DNA from: Sphingobacteriaceae bacterium
GTDB lineage: Bacteria > Bacteroidota > Bacteroidia > Sphingobacteriales > Sphingobacteriaceae
Length of the DNA: 64,000 nt
Direction: 5' to 3'
Assembly (NCBI GenBank): GCA_029266635.1
Contig: JAQSWM010000003.1
Location: forward strand, 124,001-188,000
Shown here: in pieces, positions 26,591 to 35,496 of the stretch
Layout of the letters: each line of letters starts with the position of its first letter
Numbering within the stretch: the stretch's first letter is position 1
Program-made: the position numbers and the translations under genes
Notes under the pieces: model-generated
The model's input: the letters and a program-made list of their open reading frames with translations, nothing else
Told to the model about the DNA's origin: nothing
Databases searched by the model: none

Positions 26591-26605
26591 GCCCAAGGCC
26601 TGAGC
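26585..26605 (+). terminator. Hairpin over the rsfS stop codon
   Basis: GCTTAGGCC (26585-26593) pairs with GGCCTGAGC (26597-26605), one G-U pair, CAA loop. It includes the TAG stop of rsfS and ends 15 nt before the ftsH ATG. It lacks a U tract right after the stem and may instead tune ftsH expression. Confidence 0.55.
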
Positions 26606-26620
26606 CATTACTTTTTTGAA

Positions 26621-28744
26621 ATGGAAGAAACATCAAAAACGCCGGGGCAAACTACGTCCTCGGCTTCAAATAAAAAGCAGGTGGTGAGGAAATTGCCCGG
26701 GAAAAAACTGGTGCCCAAGCCGCCTAAGTTTAATATAATGTGGCTTTATGCCGCCATTATAATAGGCTTGTTTGCACTTCAGTACATGTTTAACGGCAAT
26801 TCGGCAAAGCCAATCAGTTATCAGAAGTTTGAAACTGATATGCTTAAGCCGCGTGATGTTGAGAAACTGGTTGCTTACAAAAACGGCGACTTATATAATG
26901 TTGAGGTTTATATCAAGAAGGATAGCTTGAACGCTAAACCTATGTATGAGAAGGTTCGTGGAAAGACGAACTACATGTCGTCGAACAATCCTCAATATTA
27001 CTTTACATCTGCAACCTACGAGAGCCTTGAAAACAAGCTAAAGGAAGCAGAAAAGGATATTCCAGCTGCAAACCGCACGCCTTTGATATCTGAATCTCGC
27101 GAAAGCCCGTGGGCTGGCTGGTTCATGTCTTTCATATTCCCTATCCTCTTATTGGTAGGTTTATGGATCTTCATAATGCGACGTATGGGCGGAGGAGCAG
27201 GCGGCGGAGCAGGCGGACAGATATTCAATATTGGTAAATCGAAAGCCACTCTTTTCGATAAAGAATCGCAGGTTAACGTAACCTTTAACGATGTTGCCGG
27301 GCTTGAAGAGGCTAAGCAGGAGGTGATGGAAATCGTTGATTTCCTTAAAAATCCTAAAAAATACACCAACCTCGGAGGTAAAATCCCGAAAGGTGCTTTG
27401 TTAATCGGTTCTCCCGGAACAGGTAAAACCCTGCTCGCAAAAGCCGTTGCAGGCGAGGCGCAAGTGCCTTTCTTCTCCCTGTCAGGCTCAGATTTCGTGG
27501 AGATGTTTGTGGGTGTGGGCGCATCCCGCGTACGCGATCTTTTTAAACAGGCCAAAGACAAAGCGCCCTGTATCATCTTTATTGATGAGATCGATGCCAT
27601 TGGCCGTGCCCGTGGAAAGAACAATATTGTTGGCGGAAATGATGAGCGAGAAAATACACTGAACCAGTTGTTGGTTGAAATGGATGGTTTCGGAACAGAT
27701 TCAGGAATTATTATCCTGGCTGCTACCAACCGCCCGGATGTGTTAGACTCAGCATTGCTTCGCCCAGGCCGTTTCGACAGGCAGGTTTCTATAGACAAAC
27801 CTGATTTGTTAGGCCGTGAGCAGATTTTCAAAGTTCACTTAAAGCCAGTTAAGGTTGCAGAAGGCGTTGATCCTAAGAAATTATCTGCCCAAACTCCAGG
27901 TTTTGCCGGTGCTGAGATCGCTAACGTTTGTAACGAAGCAGCACTGATAGCAGCCCGTAAGAACAAAGAATCTGTTGATATGCAGGACTTTCAGGACGCT
28001 ATTGACCGGGTGATCGGCGGGTTAGAGAAAAAGAACAAAATTATATCACCAGAGGAAAAGCGAATTGTTGCTTACCACGAGGCTGGACACGCGATTGCAG
28101 GCTGGTTCCTGGAGCATGCGGATCCATTGGTAAAGGTGTCTATTGTGCCTCGCGGAGTTGCGGCTTTAGGTTACGCTCAATATCTGCCGAAAGAGCAATT
28201 CTTGTACACTACCGAACAACTTACAGACGGCATGTGCATGACCATGGGCGGTAGGGTAGCGGAGGATCTAGTGTTTGGGAAGATTTCAACCGGTGCACAA
28301 AACGATCTGGAGCGCATCACCAAACTTGCTTATGCCATGGTTACCATTTATGGCATGAATGAAAAGGTTGGAAACGTGTCGTTCAATGATACACAAGGTG
28401 AATACCAATTCAACAAGCCATATTCTGAGAAAACATCAGAACTTATTGATACAGAGGTACGTGCTCTGATCGGCAATGTTTATGAGGCTACGCGTACGCT
28501 GTTAACAGAAAAACGGGAAGGTCTTGAGCTTTTGGCTCAGAAGCTCCTTGAAAAAGAAATTTTGTTCCAAAGCGATCTGGAAGAGATTTTAGGAAAACGC
28601 CCGTTTGAAACTCGGACCACTTACGATGAGTTTGTTAATGGCGATAACCCGGGCGATCAGTCGCCGGCTGCGGAAAATATACATCCTGAGCCTGTGGGCG
28701 ATTCCACCCTCCCACTTCAAACTTCGTTAGATAAGGAAGTTTAG
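26621..28744 (+). CDS. ftsH: ATP-dependent zinc metalloprotease FtsH
   Basis: A membrane-anchored AAA+ protease for membrane and short-lived regulatory proteins. The 707-residue protein has a cytoplasmic N-terminal tail, membrane helices at about 39-58 and 164-186 flanking a periplasmic domain, Walker A GSPGTGKT (from Gly263), Walker [12 protein letters not shown], the second region of homology near RPGRFDRQV, and the zinc site HEAGH with His486, Glu487 and His490. A disordered acidic tail of about 50 residues ends it. It is followed by a perfect palindrome and the LUD gene. Confidence 0.98.
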   Translation: MEETSKTPGQTTSSASNKKQVVRKLPGKKLVPKPPKFNIMWLYAAIIIGLFALQYMFNGNSAKPISYQKFETDMLKPRDVEKLVAYKNGDLYNVEVYIKKDSLNAKPMYEKVRGKTNYMSSNNPQYYFTSATYESLENKLKEAEKDIPAANRTPLISESRESPWAGWFMSFIFPILLLVGLWIFIMRRMGGGAGGGAGGQIFNIGKSKATLFDKESQVNVTFNDVAGLEEAKQEVMEIVDFLKNPKKYTNLGGKIPKGALLIGSPGTGKTLLAKAVAGEAQVPFFSLSGSDFVEMFVGVGASRVRDLFKQAKDKAPCIIFIDEIDAIGRARGKNNIVGGNDERENTLNQLLVEMDGFGTDSGIIILAATNRPDVLDSALLRPGRFDRQVSIDKPDLLGREQIFKVHLKPVKVAEGVDPKKLSAQTPGFAGAEIANVCNEAALIAARKNKESVDMQDFQDAIDRVIGGLEKKNKIISPEEKRIVAYHEAGHAIAGWFLEHADPLVKVSIVPRGVAALGYAQYLPKEQFLYTTEQLTDGMCMTMGGRVAEDLVFGKISTGAQNDLERITKLAYAMVTIYGMNEKVGNVSFNDTQGEYQFNKPYSEKTSELIDTEVRALIGNVYEATRTLLTEKREGLELLAQKLLEKEILFQSDLEEILGKRPFETRTTYDEFVNGDNPGDQSPAAENIHPEPVGDSTLPLQTSLDKEV

Positions 28745-28766
28745 GCTATAACATCTGTCATGCCGG

Positions 28767-28793
28767 ATGGAGCAGTAAAATTTACTGCTCCAT
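28767..28793 (+). terminator. Perfect 13-bp palindrome after ftsH
   Basis: The two 13-bp arms are perfect inverted copies (left arm ATGGAGCAGTAAA) around one central A at 28780. It lies in the 70-nt gap before the LUD gene. It could be a terminator without a U tract, an RNA-stability hairpin or a protein-binding dyad. Confidence 0.55.
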
Positions 28794-28814
28794 TCAGGTT
28801 GGCAAACAGCCATC

Positions 28815-29459
28815 ATGAAAGAAACGACCTCCAAAGAAAAGATGCTTAAAAAAGTGCGAAAAGCACTGCTTGAGAAACGGGATAATCCTTACCCGAATCT
28901 CGAGGACACATCTTTGTACGAACCTTACGGTGATTATCTTGAAGTTCTGTTTGCTGAGCAGTTTACATTGGTAGCAGGCAAGTTTGTTTTCTGTGAAAAC
29001 GAAATCCAGTTTATAGAGAATCTGTTGCTGCTGGCTGATGAAAAAAACTGGCGGAAGATCTACTGCTGGGAGCCTGCGCTTCAGGAAATCTTATCGCATT
29101 ACGAATACCCTTTCTACAGCACAGATACAGATTTTATGCAAGCTGAAGTCGGCATTACATTTTGCGAATCTTTAATCGCCAGGAATGGAAGCGTACTGGT
29201 GTCGAATGGAAATGCTGCGGGCAGAAGGCTGAGCATTTATCCACATCAGCATATTGTGCTTGCCTACACATCTCAATTGGTGCTTGATTTAAAAGATGGT
29301 TTTAAGCGCTTACGTGACAAGTATGGAAGCGCACTTCCCTCGATGATATCGAACATAACAGGTCCAAGCCGCACTGCCGATATCGAAAAAACGCTGGTCC
29401 TTGGCGCACACGGCCCGAAAGAGCTCTATGTTTTTTTAATCGATGACCTGAATTCTTAA
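28815..29459 (+). CDS. LUD-domain protein (LutC-like)
   Basis: A 214-residue soluble protein with a LUD domain: QAEVGITFCESLIARNGSVLVS and the ending NITGPSRTADIEKTLVLGAHGPKEL are characteristic. LutC-type proteins take part in lactate oxidation with LutA and LutB, but neither partner is present here. In Bacteroidota stand-alone LUD proteins often follow ftsH, and their role is unclear. Its stop overlaps that of the convergent phosphoesterase gene by 4 bp. Confidence 0.88.
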   Translation: MKETTSKEKMLKKVRKALLEKRDNPYPNLEDTSLYEPYGDYLEVLFAEQFTLVAGKFVFCENEIQFIENLLLLADEKNWRKIYCWEPALQEILSHYEYPFYSTDTDFMQAEVGITFCESLIARNGSVLVSNGNAAGRRLSIYPHQHIVLAYTSQLVLDLKDGFKRLRDKYGSALPSMISNITGPSRTADIEKTLVLGAHGPKELYVFLIDDLNS

Positions 29460-30562
29460 ATCAGAACATTCGACGGAGTAATCAACAATGAAAGCTCCGC
29501 CTCCTCAAGCACAATTCGCCCGGGTTTATTTTCCGAATCATACTCCCATTTCACCAGGCGGATCATCCCCGACTCAATCTCAATTCCAGTAATATCCCCA
29601 TCTTCAAAACAGCAGCACCCGCTATTAAAATAGCTTGGGTTATAACCTTTAAAGTCGGGCAATGGATCACCCTCATGGATGCGGGCTTTAATTTCCTTTT
29701 CAAGAAGCTGTATGGAGTCAACATTGTTGTCTGTTTTTGCCCGCTCCAGACGATGATAGAGATGTTCCAGATGTGTGAGAGAGGCAAATACCGCCTGGTG
29801 CGTATGCCCGGTTATGAGGAGCAGGTTCGTTTGTGCTGCGCTCCACTCATACATCATTCTGTTGTGGGCTGTTTTTAACCGATCGTCGAACGCGGGCGTG
29901 TTGGGGTTTAACTTGAGGTAGGATTGAAGACGTGCCCAGATAACAGAAACAAACCACTTGCTGAACCAATTGCCATCGCTTTGCAAATCGCCTTGGTGAC
30001 CGTGTGTTAAAAAGATATTGAGCAAGGTATTGTTGACAGGCACTTGTAATATTGCGCCTTCAAATATTTTCACCTTTTGGCCATAAATACCTTCAAGATT
30101 GAAGGATGCAAGTGGATCATTATCCCAATACAAATCGTGATTTCCGAATATCTTCACAAAGGCATCGCGTTGCAAAAAGCATTTTTCTGCTTCAAAAGAG
30201 GCTTGGTTGTTCTTTTTAACAGCTTCAAATGAGTTTTCCCAAAGCTCTTCGCTGTCTCCCAGGTTGATATAACAAAAGTTGTTTTTATTATAGTAGGATA
30301 AAGCCGCCAGATAGTTTTTTTCAGAAAACATAAAATCATCCGACCCATTCTTAGCCCCTTTATGCTGATCTGAAAGCACCACTATCCTGCTGTTCAGGTT
30401 TAGGGGCATGATCGGTCCCCGTTTGCCGGGATTTTCAAGTATGTTATTGTAGAGTGCCGTTAAGGAACTGTAAACGCGTTCTTTGTCGGGCCTCGACTGG
30501 TATTTGTCGGACAGGCGGCTGACTGGCTTTTTTAATAGTTTTTGAAAGAAGCTGCGGATCAA
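29456..30562 (-). CDS. Calcineurin-like metallophosphoesterase
   Basis: A 368-residue protein with the full metal-binding set: SDQHKG, NLGDSEELWE (GDxxE), GNHDLYWD, THGHQGD and TGHTHQAVF. The N-terminal 50 residues form a basic helical segment and the C-terminal end a small beta domain. The substrate is unknown. No ATG fits the N-terminus; the only usual start after the upstream stop is TTG at 30562. It is convergent with the LUD gene and divergent from glgA. Confidence 0.87.
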   Translation of the reverse strand: MIRSFFQKLLKKPVSRLSDKYQSRPDKERVYSSLTALYNNILENPGKRGPIMPLNLNSRIVVLSDQHKGAKNGSDDFMFSEKNYLAALSYYNKNNFCYINLGDSEELWENSFEAVKKNNQASFEAEKCFLQRDAFVKIFGNHDLYWDNDPLASFNLEGIYGQKVKIFEGAILQVPVNNTLLNIFLTHGHQGDLQSDGNWFSKWFVSVIWARLQSYLKLNPNTPAFDDRLKTAHNRMMYEWSAAQTNLLLITGHTHQAVFASLTHLEHLYHRLERAKTDNNVDSIQLLEKEIKARIHEGDPLPDFKGYNPSYFNSGCCCFEDGDITGIEIESGMIRLVKWEYDSENKPGRIVLEEAELSLLITPSNVLI

Positions 30563-30930
30563 ACGCGAGGGATTTAAAGCATCAATAAAACAAGCTAATT
30601 GGCTAAAGTTTTTTGATTTGTAAGTTCACGGAAAGTTAAATTAAATTGCTGCCAATATCTAAACTGTAATAGGGCTGATCAAAATTTCAGGAACTATAGC
30701 AACTAAACTTTAAGCCAGAAGGAAATAAATAAAGCAGAATTTAGATTGTAGAGCAGGCCATCACAGAGTATAGTGCGGCGGCTATTAAATTTGTTAAGTA
30801 TTAATTTAAAAAACTTAAAACCATCTTCTACTTTAATCTATTACAATATCACCGTTTCCGGATCGCGAGCCCGCTTCCGCTGCAAACCATTACAAAAGTG
30901 CCACATACTAAATAATCATGATAAGCATAC
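30563..30930. other. Intergenic region between phosphoesterase and glgA
   Basis: These 368 bp hold no open frame I can support. The left part is AT-rich and the last 90 bp before glgA are more GC-rich. A -7-like box TAAATTTG lies at 30786-30793 on the + strand, which would give a glgA leader of about 130 nt, but I see no matching -33 element. No tRNA or clear structured RNA was found by eye. Confidence 0.5.
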
Positions 30931-32349
30931 ATGAAGGTTATACATCTTAGTGCCGAATGTTACCCTGTTGCTAAAGTTGGCGGATTGGGCGATGTTGTTG
31001 GAGCCTTGCCAAAATACCTGTGCCAGGCAGGTGTGGATGCCTCAGTCGTGATGCCCTTTTACGACCGGAAGTTTACTCAGGAAAACAGCTTCAAAGTAGT
31101 CCACCAGGCTCCGTTACTATTGGGCAATCGCCCGATTAGCTACGACATCCTTAAAGAAAGCACCAATAAGCTCGGCTTTGAACTTTATCTTATAAGAATC
31201 CCAGGATTGCTGGACCGTGTTGAAGTATACGGCCATAGTGATGAAACCGAGCAATTCGTAGCCTTCCAGATCGCGTTTTTAGATTGGCTTATTTCGTCCG
31301 GAATCAAACCGGACATTCTGCATTGCCATGACCATCATACCGGGTTGGTGCCTTTCCTCGTGAGCCATTCTGCGAGATATAAGGAGCTTGCCATGATTCC
31401 GACAATATGCACCATTCATAATGGCCAATATCAGGGATCTTTTGAGTGGGATAAATTAGTGTATTTGCCTGAGGTGGACCTCACCAAAGGAGGCTTGCTG
31501 GATTGGGGTGGGAGAATTAATCCACTGGCCTCATCAGTTAAATGCTGCTGGAAGTTTACCACAGTGTCCCAAAGTTATCTGAAGGAACTTTCTTTGTACT
31601 CCAACGGGCTGGAATACCTGTTTGCCGCTGAACGTGACAAAGGAGTAGGCATCATCAACGGGATTGACACGGATGTTTGGAATCCTCAAACTGACACAAT
31701 GATTGTCAAACAGTACGCTGCCCGCACAGTTGGGAAAGGAAAAGAAACCAACAAGGCTGCTTTGTGTGCCGAGTTTGGTCTTAATGCTGATAAGCCGCTT
31801 GTGTCTTTCATTGGCAGATTGGTGGGAGAGAAAGGCGCCGATCTGTTGTATGATATAATTGTCCGCAGCCTGGACAAACATAAGGGGGAACTTAACTTCA
31901 TGGTCCTGGGCTCGGGCGAGCCGGAGATAGAACGAGCTCTTGCCAGTATCCGCGACAATTATAGCGGAAGCTACAACGTGATGATTGGGTACAATGAAGC
32001 CCTATCGCACCGGATTTATGCCGCATCAGATTTCCTGATCATGCCAAGCCGTGTTGAACCCTGCGGACTGAATCAATTGTACTCTATGCGATATGGCACT
32101 CTGCCGGTTGTACGAAGCACCGGTGGCCTCAAAGACACAGTTATTGATTTTGAATCAGAAGGCGGTTATGGGGTAAGCTTTGATGATGCCGGTGTTGAAA
32201 GTGCATGCACTGCCGTAGATAGATCTGTAGCGCTTTTTGCAAACACAGCAAAAATTAATACTTTACGGAAGAAAATTATGGCTTTGGATTTTTCCTGGGA
32301 CCAGTCTGCTAACCAATATATAGATCTTTATACTAGTCTAATCTCGTAA
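30931..32349 (+). CDS. glgA: Glycogen synthase (ADP-glucose)
   Basis: A GT5 enzyme that extends alpha-1,4-glucan from ADP-glucose. The 472-residue protein has the N-terminal KVGGLGDVVGALPK motif (Lys15 binds the ADP-glucose phosphate), HCHDHHTGLVP, GIINGIDTDVWNP and the C-terminal PSRVEPCGLNQLYSMRYGTLPVVRSTGGLKDTV. glgC follows after 2 nt, so synthesis and use of ADP-glucose are encoded together. Confidence 0.96.
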   Translation: MKVIHLSAECYPVAKVGGLGDVVGALPKYLCQAGVDASVVMPFYDRKFTQENSFKVVHQAPLLLGNRPISYDILKESTNKLGFELYLIRIPGLLDRVEVYGHSDETEQFVAFQIAFLDWLISSGIKPDILHCHDHHTGLVPFLVSHSARYKELAMIPTICTIHNGQYQGSFEWDKLVYLPEVDLTKGGLLDWGGRINPLASSVKCCWKFTTVSQSYLKELSLYSNGLEYLFAAERDKGVGIINGIDTDVWNPQTDTMIVKQYAARTVGKGKETNKAALCAEFGLNADKPLVSFIGRLVGEKGADLLYDIIVRSLDKHKGELNFMVLGSGEPEIERALASIRDNYSGSYNVMIGYNEALSHRIYAASDFLIMPSRVEPCGLNQLYSMRYGTLPVVRSTGGLKDTVIDFESEGGYGVSFDDAGVESACTAVDRSVALFANTAKINTLRKKIMALDFSWDQSANQYIDLYTSLIS

Positions 32350-32351
32350 CT

Positions 32352-33614
32352 ATGAGTTCGAAAGTTATTTCGGTCATTTTAGGCGGCGGCCAGGGTTCCC
32401 GCCTTCATCCACTAACCGCCACTCGCTCCAAGCCCGCAGTACCTATCGCAGGGAAGTATCGCCTGGTAGATATACCGATCTCTAACTGCCTGAACTCTGG
32501 TATCGACCGCATTTTTGTATTAACGCAATTCAATTCGGCATCGCTGAACAAGCACATAAAAAACACGTATCATTTTAATGTTTTCAGCAGTGCTTTTGTT
32601 GACATTCTGGCTGCAGAGCAAACTCCTTTAAATACCACCTGGTTTCAGGGTACGGCTGATGCAGTTCGCCAATGCCTTCATCACATTACGCCATTTGAGT
32701 TTGATTACATACTTATACTCTCGGGAGACCAACTTTACCAGATGGATTTTGAGGATATGATCAAAAAGCATGAAGACAGTGGAGCTGAGATCACAGTCGC
32801 TACTATCCCCGTACATGCACGCGATGTTCCCGGATTTGGGATTATGAAGATGGATGAAAATCAGAACATCACTGACTTCGTAGAAAAGCCTAAAAAAGAC
32901 TTTGAAAACTGGGCATCAGAGGTTGAACCTTCGCTAAAAAAACAAGGCAGGGTCTATCTGGCATCCATGGGAATATATATCTTCAACAGAAAGGTTCTCT
33001 TTGACATGCTGAATAATGATCCGCATACGGATTTCGGCAAGGAAATAATCCCAGAAGCTATTAGCACTCACAAAGTAGTGGGGTACCAATATGATGGATA
33101 TTGGACAGATATAGGTACAATTCATTCATTTTTTGAAGCCAACATTGGATTAACTGACGATATTCCGCAGTTCAACCTCTTCGATAAACGGAGTATTTTC
33201 ACCCGTGCCCGCATGTTGCCGCCATCCAAGGTTACCGGAACAACGCTTGAAAAAGCAATCATCTCTGACGGATGTATCATCAACGCCAGCCGCATAGAAC
33301 GTTCGGTGATTGGTGTACGTACACGTATTGGGAAAGGCACCACGATTGCGTGCACCTACATAATGGGAAGTGATTATTATCAGAATTTAGAGGAGTTGGA
33401 GGAAGCTCGCCTAAGCGGAAACCCAATTATGGGGGTCGGTGAGCGCTGCTATATCAACAACGCCATCTTAGATAAGAATTGCTACATCGGAAACGATGTG
33501 CGTATCAATGGCGGGGGGCATCTTGAGGATGGCGATTTTGAGAAGTATATTGTCAAAGATGGAATTGTGGTGATTAAGAAATCGGCAGTGATTCCACATG
33601 GGACAGTTATTTAG
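32352..33614 (+). CDS. glgC: Glucose-1-phosphate adenylyltransferase
   Basis: It makes ADP-glucose from glucose 1-phosphate and ATP, the controlled step of glycogen synthesis. The 420-residue protein has GGGQGSRLHPLTATRSKPAVP, the WFQGTADAVRQ and LILSGDQLY motifs, the sugar-binding FVEKPKKD, and a C-terminal left-handed beta helix (about 310-420). It is co-transcribed with glgA. The gene after it is a broken small frame. Confidence 0.97.
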   Translation: MSSKVISVILGGGQGSRLHPLTATRSKPAVPIAGKYRLVDIPISNCLNSGIDRIFVLTQFNSASLNKHIKNTYHFNVFSSAFVDILAAEQTPLNTTWFQGTADAVRQCLHHITPFEFDYILILSGDQLYQMDFEDMIKKHEDSGAEITVATIPVHARDVPGFGIMKMDENQNITDFVEKPKKDFENWASEVEPSLKKQGRVYLASMGIYIFNRKVLFDMLNNDPHTDFGKEIIPEAISTHKVVGYQYDGYWTDIGTIHSFFEANIGLTDDIPQFNLFDKRSIFTRARMLPPSKVTGTTLEKAIISDGCIINASRIERSVIGVRTRIGKGTTIACTYIMGSDYYQNLEELEEARLSGNPIMGVGERCYINNAILDKNCYIGNDVRINGGGHLEDGDFEKYIVKDGIVVIKKSAVIPHGTVI

Positions 33615-33626
33615 CACAATAGAACA

Positions 33627-33879
33627 ATGATCAGTTCACTCAGAGAATGGTACCAGCGGCTATCAATAGCAGGCCAGTTGTTGTCTTACTTTATAATTGT
33701 ACACCGTTTTATGGTTTATCTTAACTTTTTCGATGGATTTTGTGCTTTGGCACAGGGATAAGCCGATTGGATACTTTGCTTTTGGAGCAGTATTCATGGC
33801 TTTGTTGTGGACTCTTATGTTCAAATGGGCTAAGGTAAAGGAGCTGTTTACTGAACAAAGCAGTCTAACCAATATTTAG
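33627..33879 (+). pseudogene. Frameshifted small two-helix membrane protein gene
   Basis: The frame from ATG 33627 reads MISSLREWYQRLSIAGQLLS, then YFII, and stops at 33761. A second frame, open from 33697 to 33879, reads a hydrophobic segment (YTVLWFILTFSMDFVLW), then HRDKPIGYFAFGAVF and KWAKVKELF. Joined near 33697, the two halves give one plausible protein of about 84 residues with two membrane helices. It lies 12 nt after glgC. Either a real frameshift, a sequencing error or programmed shifting could explain this. If the second half is translated alone it would need the TTG at 33697 or ATG 33733. Confidence 0.45.
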
Positions 33880-33889
33880 TTCTGAAGAA

Positions 33890-33926
33890 AAACTATAGGA
33901 TTGTAGCTGCTACAATTCTATAGTTT
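33890..33926. terminator. Long bidirectional hairpin over the UPF0173 stop
   Basis: An 18-bp stem (33890-33907 with 33909-33926, one G-T pair) with a single-base centre. A runs on the left make it a good terminator for the minus-strand transcript; on the + strand it would end glgA-glgC transcripts. It includes the last codons and stop of the UPF0173 gene. Confidence 0.7.
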
Positions 33927-34590
33927 CGCCAATTTCCAAGAGTCTTAAGTTAAGCCCCGCTTCCTTAAACTTCATTACAGCTTCCTCTTTATTGATTTCG
34001 ATGTATGGGAATGTGTCGAAGTGCATGCCAATGATATCATTGCACTTTACAAACTTCGAAGCGAGAATGGCATCTTCCACGCCCATCGTGAAATTATCGC
34101 CGATAGGAAAGAAGCATTGATCTATCTGGAACAGCTCTCCGGTTAATTTCATGTCCGCAATCAGAGCTGTATCGCCAGAATAATATAAAGTTTTGCCTTC
34201 TGTTTTGATGATAAAGCCTGCCGCCGTGCCGCCATAGCTGCCATCAGGAAGTGAGCTGGAGTGAGCTGCGAACATCATCTTTACCCAGCCAAAGTCAAAG
34301 TCTTTAGCTCCACCCAGGTTCATCGGGTAGCCATTGCTTACACCCTGTTTGCCGAGCCACTGGATAATTTCGTACGAACTGATAACCTGCGCACCGGTCC
34401 GCTTGGCTACAGAAACTAAGTCGGCTACGTGATCCTCATGGCCGTGAGAGACCAGAATGAAATCTGCAGGTATCTCATCAACATTGATGTGGCTCGCCAG
34501 TTTATTGGGGCTGATGAATGGATCGATCAGCACGTTTTTGCCCTGCCATTCAAACAGAAAGCACGACTGCCCGTAGTAGGTAATTTTCAC
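33910..34590 (-). CDS. Metallo-beta-lactamase-fold hydrolase (UPF0173 family)
   Basis: A 226-residue MBL-fold protein. It has SHGHEDHVADL (HxHxDH), the SGDTALIADM metal Asp, FAAHSSS and the ending MHFDTFPYI, all typical of the UPF0173 group. The substrate is unknown. It starts with GTG at 34590, 23 nt after the ybaB gene, so the two probably share a transcript. Confidence 0.9.
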   Translation of the reverse strand: MKITYYGQSCFLFEWQGKNVLIDPFISPNKLASHINVDEIPADFILVSHGHEDHVADLVSVAKRTGAQVISSYEIIQWLGKQGVSNGYPMNLGGAKDFDFGWVKMMFAAHSSSLPDGSYGGTAAGFIIKTEGKTLYYSGDTALIADMKLTGELFQIDQCFFPIGDNFTMGVEDAILASKFVKCNDIIGMHFDTFPYIEINKEEAVMKFKEAGLNLRLLEIGETIEL

Positions 34591-34613
34591 AGCGATTAAT
34601 TTGAAGTGGACAG

Positions 34614-34919
34614 CTATTGGCCGAACATGGCGCCTAGCCCGCCCATTAAATCCTGAGTGGCTTTCTGCGTTTGTTGCTGACCGGCAATGTCTGCCTGCTG
34701 AATGGCTTTGTTAACAGCTACAATAAGTAGTTCCTCAAGCTCTTCGCGATCAGCAGATGCTAGAAAATCAGGGTCGATAGAAATGTTGCGGATATCCTTA
34801 TTTCCGGTGGCTGTAACTGTGATTTTACCTCCCTCAGCTTCGCCGGTTACAACAACATTCTCCAGGTTTTTCTTAATCTCCTCAGCCATTTGCTGAGCCT
34901 GCATCAATTTATCGAACAT
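34614..34919 (-). CDS. ybaB: YbaB/EbfC nucleoid-associated protein
   Basis: A 101-residue DNA-binding protein of the YbaB/EbfC family, which forms a tweezer-like dimer. MFDKLMQAQQMAEEIKKNL, the TVTATGNKDIRNISIDP core and the C-terminal helix with GLGAMFGQ fit. It is usually next to dnaX or recR; here it precedes a UPF0173 gene. Confidence 0.93.
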   Translation of the reverse strand: MFDKLMQAQQMAEEIKKNLENVVVTGEAEGGKITVTATGNKDIRNISIDPDFLASADREELEELLIVAVNKAIQQADIAGQQQTQKATQDLMGGLGAMFGQ

Positions 34920-34947
34920 AATATGTTTTATGATCTATAACACAGAT

Positions 34948-35340
34948 CTACTGAAAAGGTTGAGCGGTCTTCCTGATCACATCGGGCGAAAGCGGCTTAG
35001 AAATGAAGCCATTTACAAAGGAATACGTTTGTGCCTTAGCCTTATCCTTTTCGTCAACAGATGATGTAACAATATATATCCGTATCTCTTTTCCAAAAAG
35101 TGGAAGCAAAGGCTGATAGTTGTCCAGGAAATCCCAGCCATCAAAAACCGGCATGTTCAGGTCTAGCAAGATAACATCGGGCAATGCAGAAGAATCTGAA
35201 GAGTTTTGTTTTAAGAAGTCGATGGCTTGAGAAGCATCTATATAACTACTGTACTCATCAAAAATCTGGTGCTTCTCGATCATTATTTGCGCAATGCGCT
35301 GGTGTATCGGATCATCATCAATTATGAAGACTTTACTCAT
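34948..35340 (-). CDS. Single-domain response regulator
   Basis: A 130-residue CheY-like receiver without an output domain. Asp9 and Asp10 form the acidic pair, Asp60 in VILLDLNMP is the phospho-acceptor, and Lys115 in FISKPLSPD is conserved. I chose ATG 35340 (MSKVFIIDDDP); the longer frame to 35421 would extend into the promoter region. TACTTTTG (35370-35377) is a -7 box 29 nt upstream. No kinase is adjacent; a hybrid or orphan kinase elsewhere is its likely partner. Confidence 0.9.
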   Translation of the reverse strand: MSKVFIIDDDPIHQRIAQIMIEKHQIFDEYSSYIDASQAIDFLKQNSSDSSALPDVILLDLNMPVFDGWDFLDNYQPLLPLFGKEIRIYIVTSSVDEKDKAKAQTYSFVNGFISKPLSPDVIRKTAQPFQ

Positions 35341-35369
35341 TATGATTGGTGGATGGTGTGTGTGTTTAT

Positions 35370-35377
35370 CAAAAGTA
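35370..35377 (-). promoter_or_regulatory. -7 box of the single-domain response regulator (TACTTTTG)
   Basis: Minus-strand TACTTTTG matches TAnnTTTG, with about 25 nt of predicted leader. No TTG is found at the expected distance. Confidence 0.4.
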
Positions 35378-35496
35378 GTACCCGAAACCAATTTACTGCC
35401 AGTAAAACCAATTGTAAACAAAAAAATACTTTGGCAGACGTTTTCAGGCGGCTAAAGATAAAACGATTTTTTATTTATAAAAATAAATATCAGAGC

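Noticed and set aside
27016-27831. A 271-codon open frame on the minus strand inside ftsH
   Set aside because: It is fully antisense to the catalytic part of ftsH, and its protein is a Ser/Pro/Arg-rich shadow without any family motif.
30563-30930. A possible small RNA or tRNA in the gap before glgA
   Set aside because: I found no cloverleaf, TPsiC-like GGTTC box or stable hairpin there by eye.
33663-33872. A 69-codon minus-strand frame after glgC
   Set aside because: It is antisense to the two halves of the split membrane gene, which have better hydrophobic pattern and end features.
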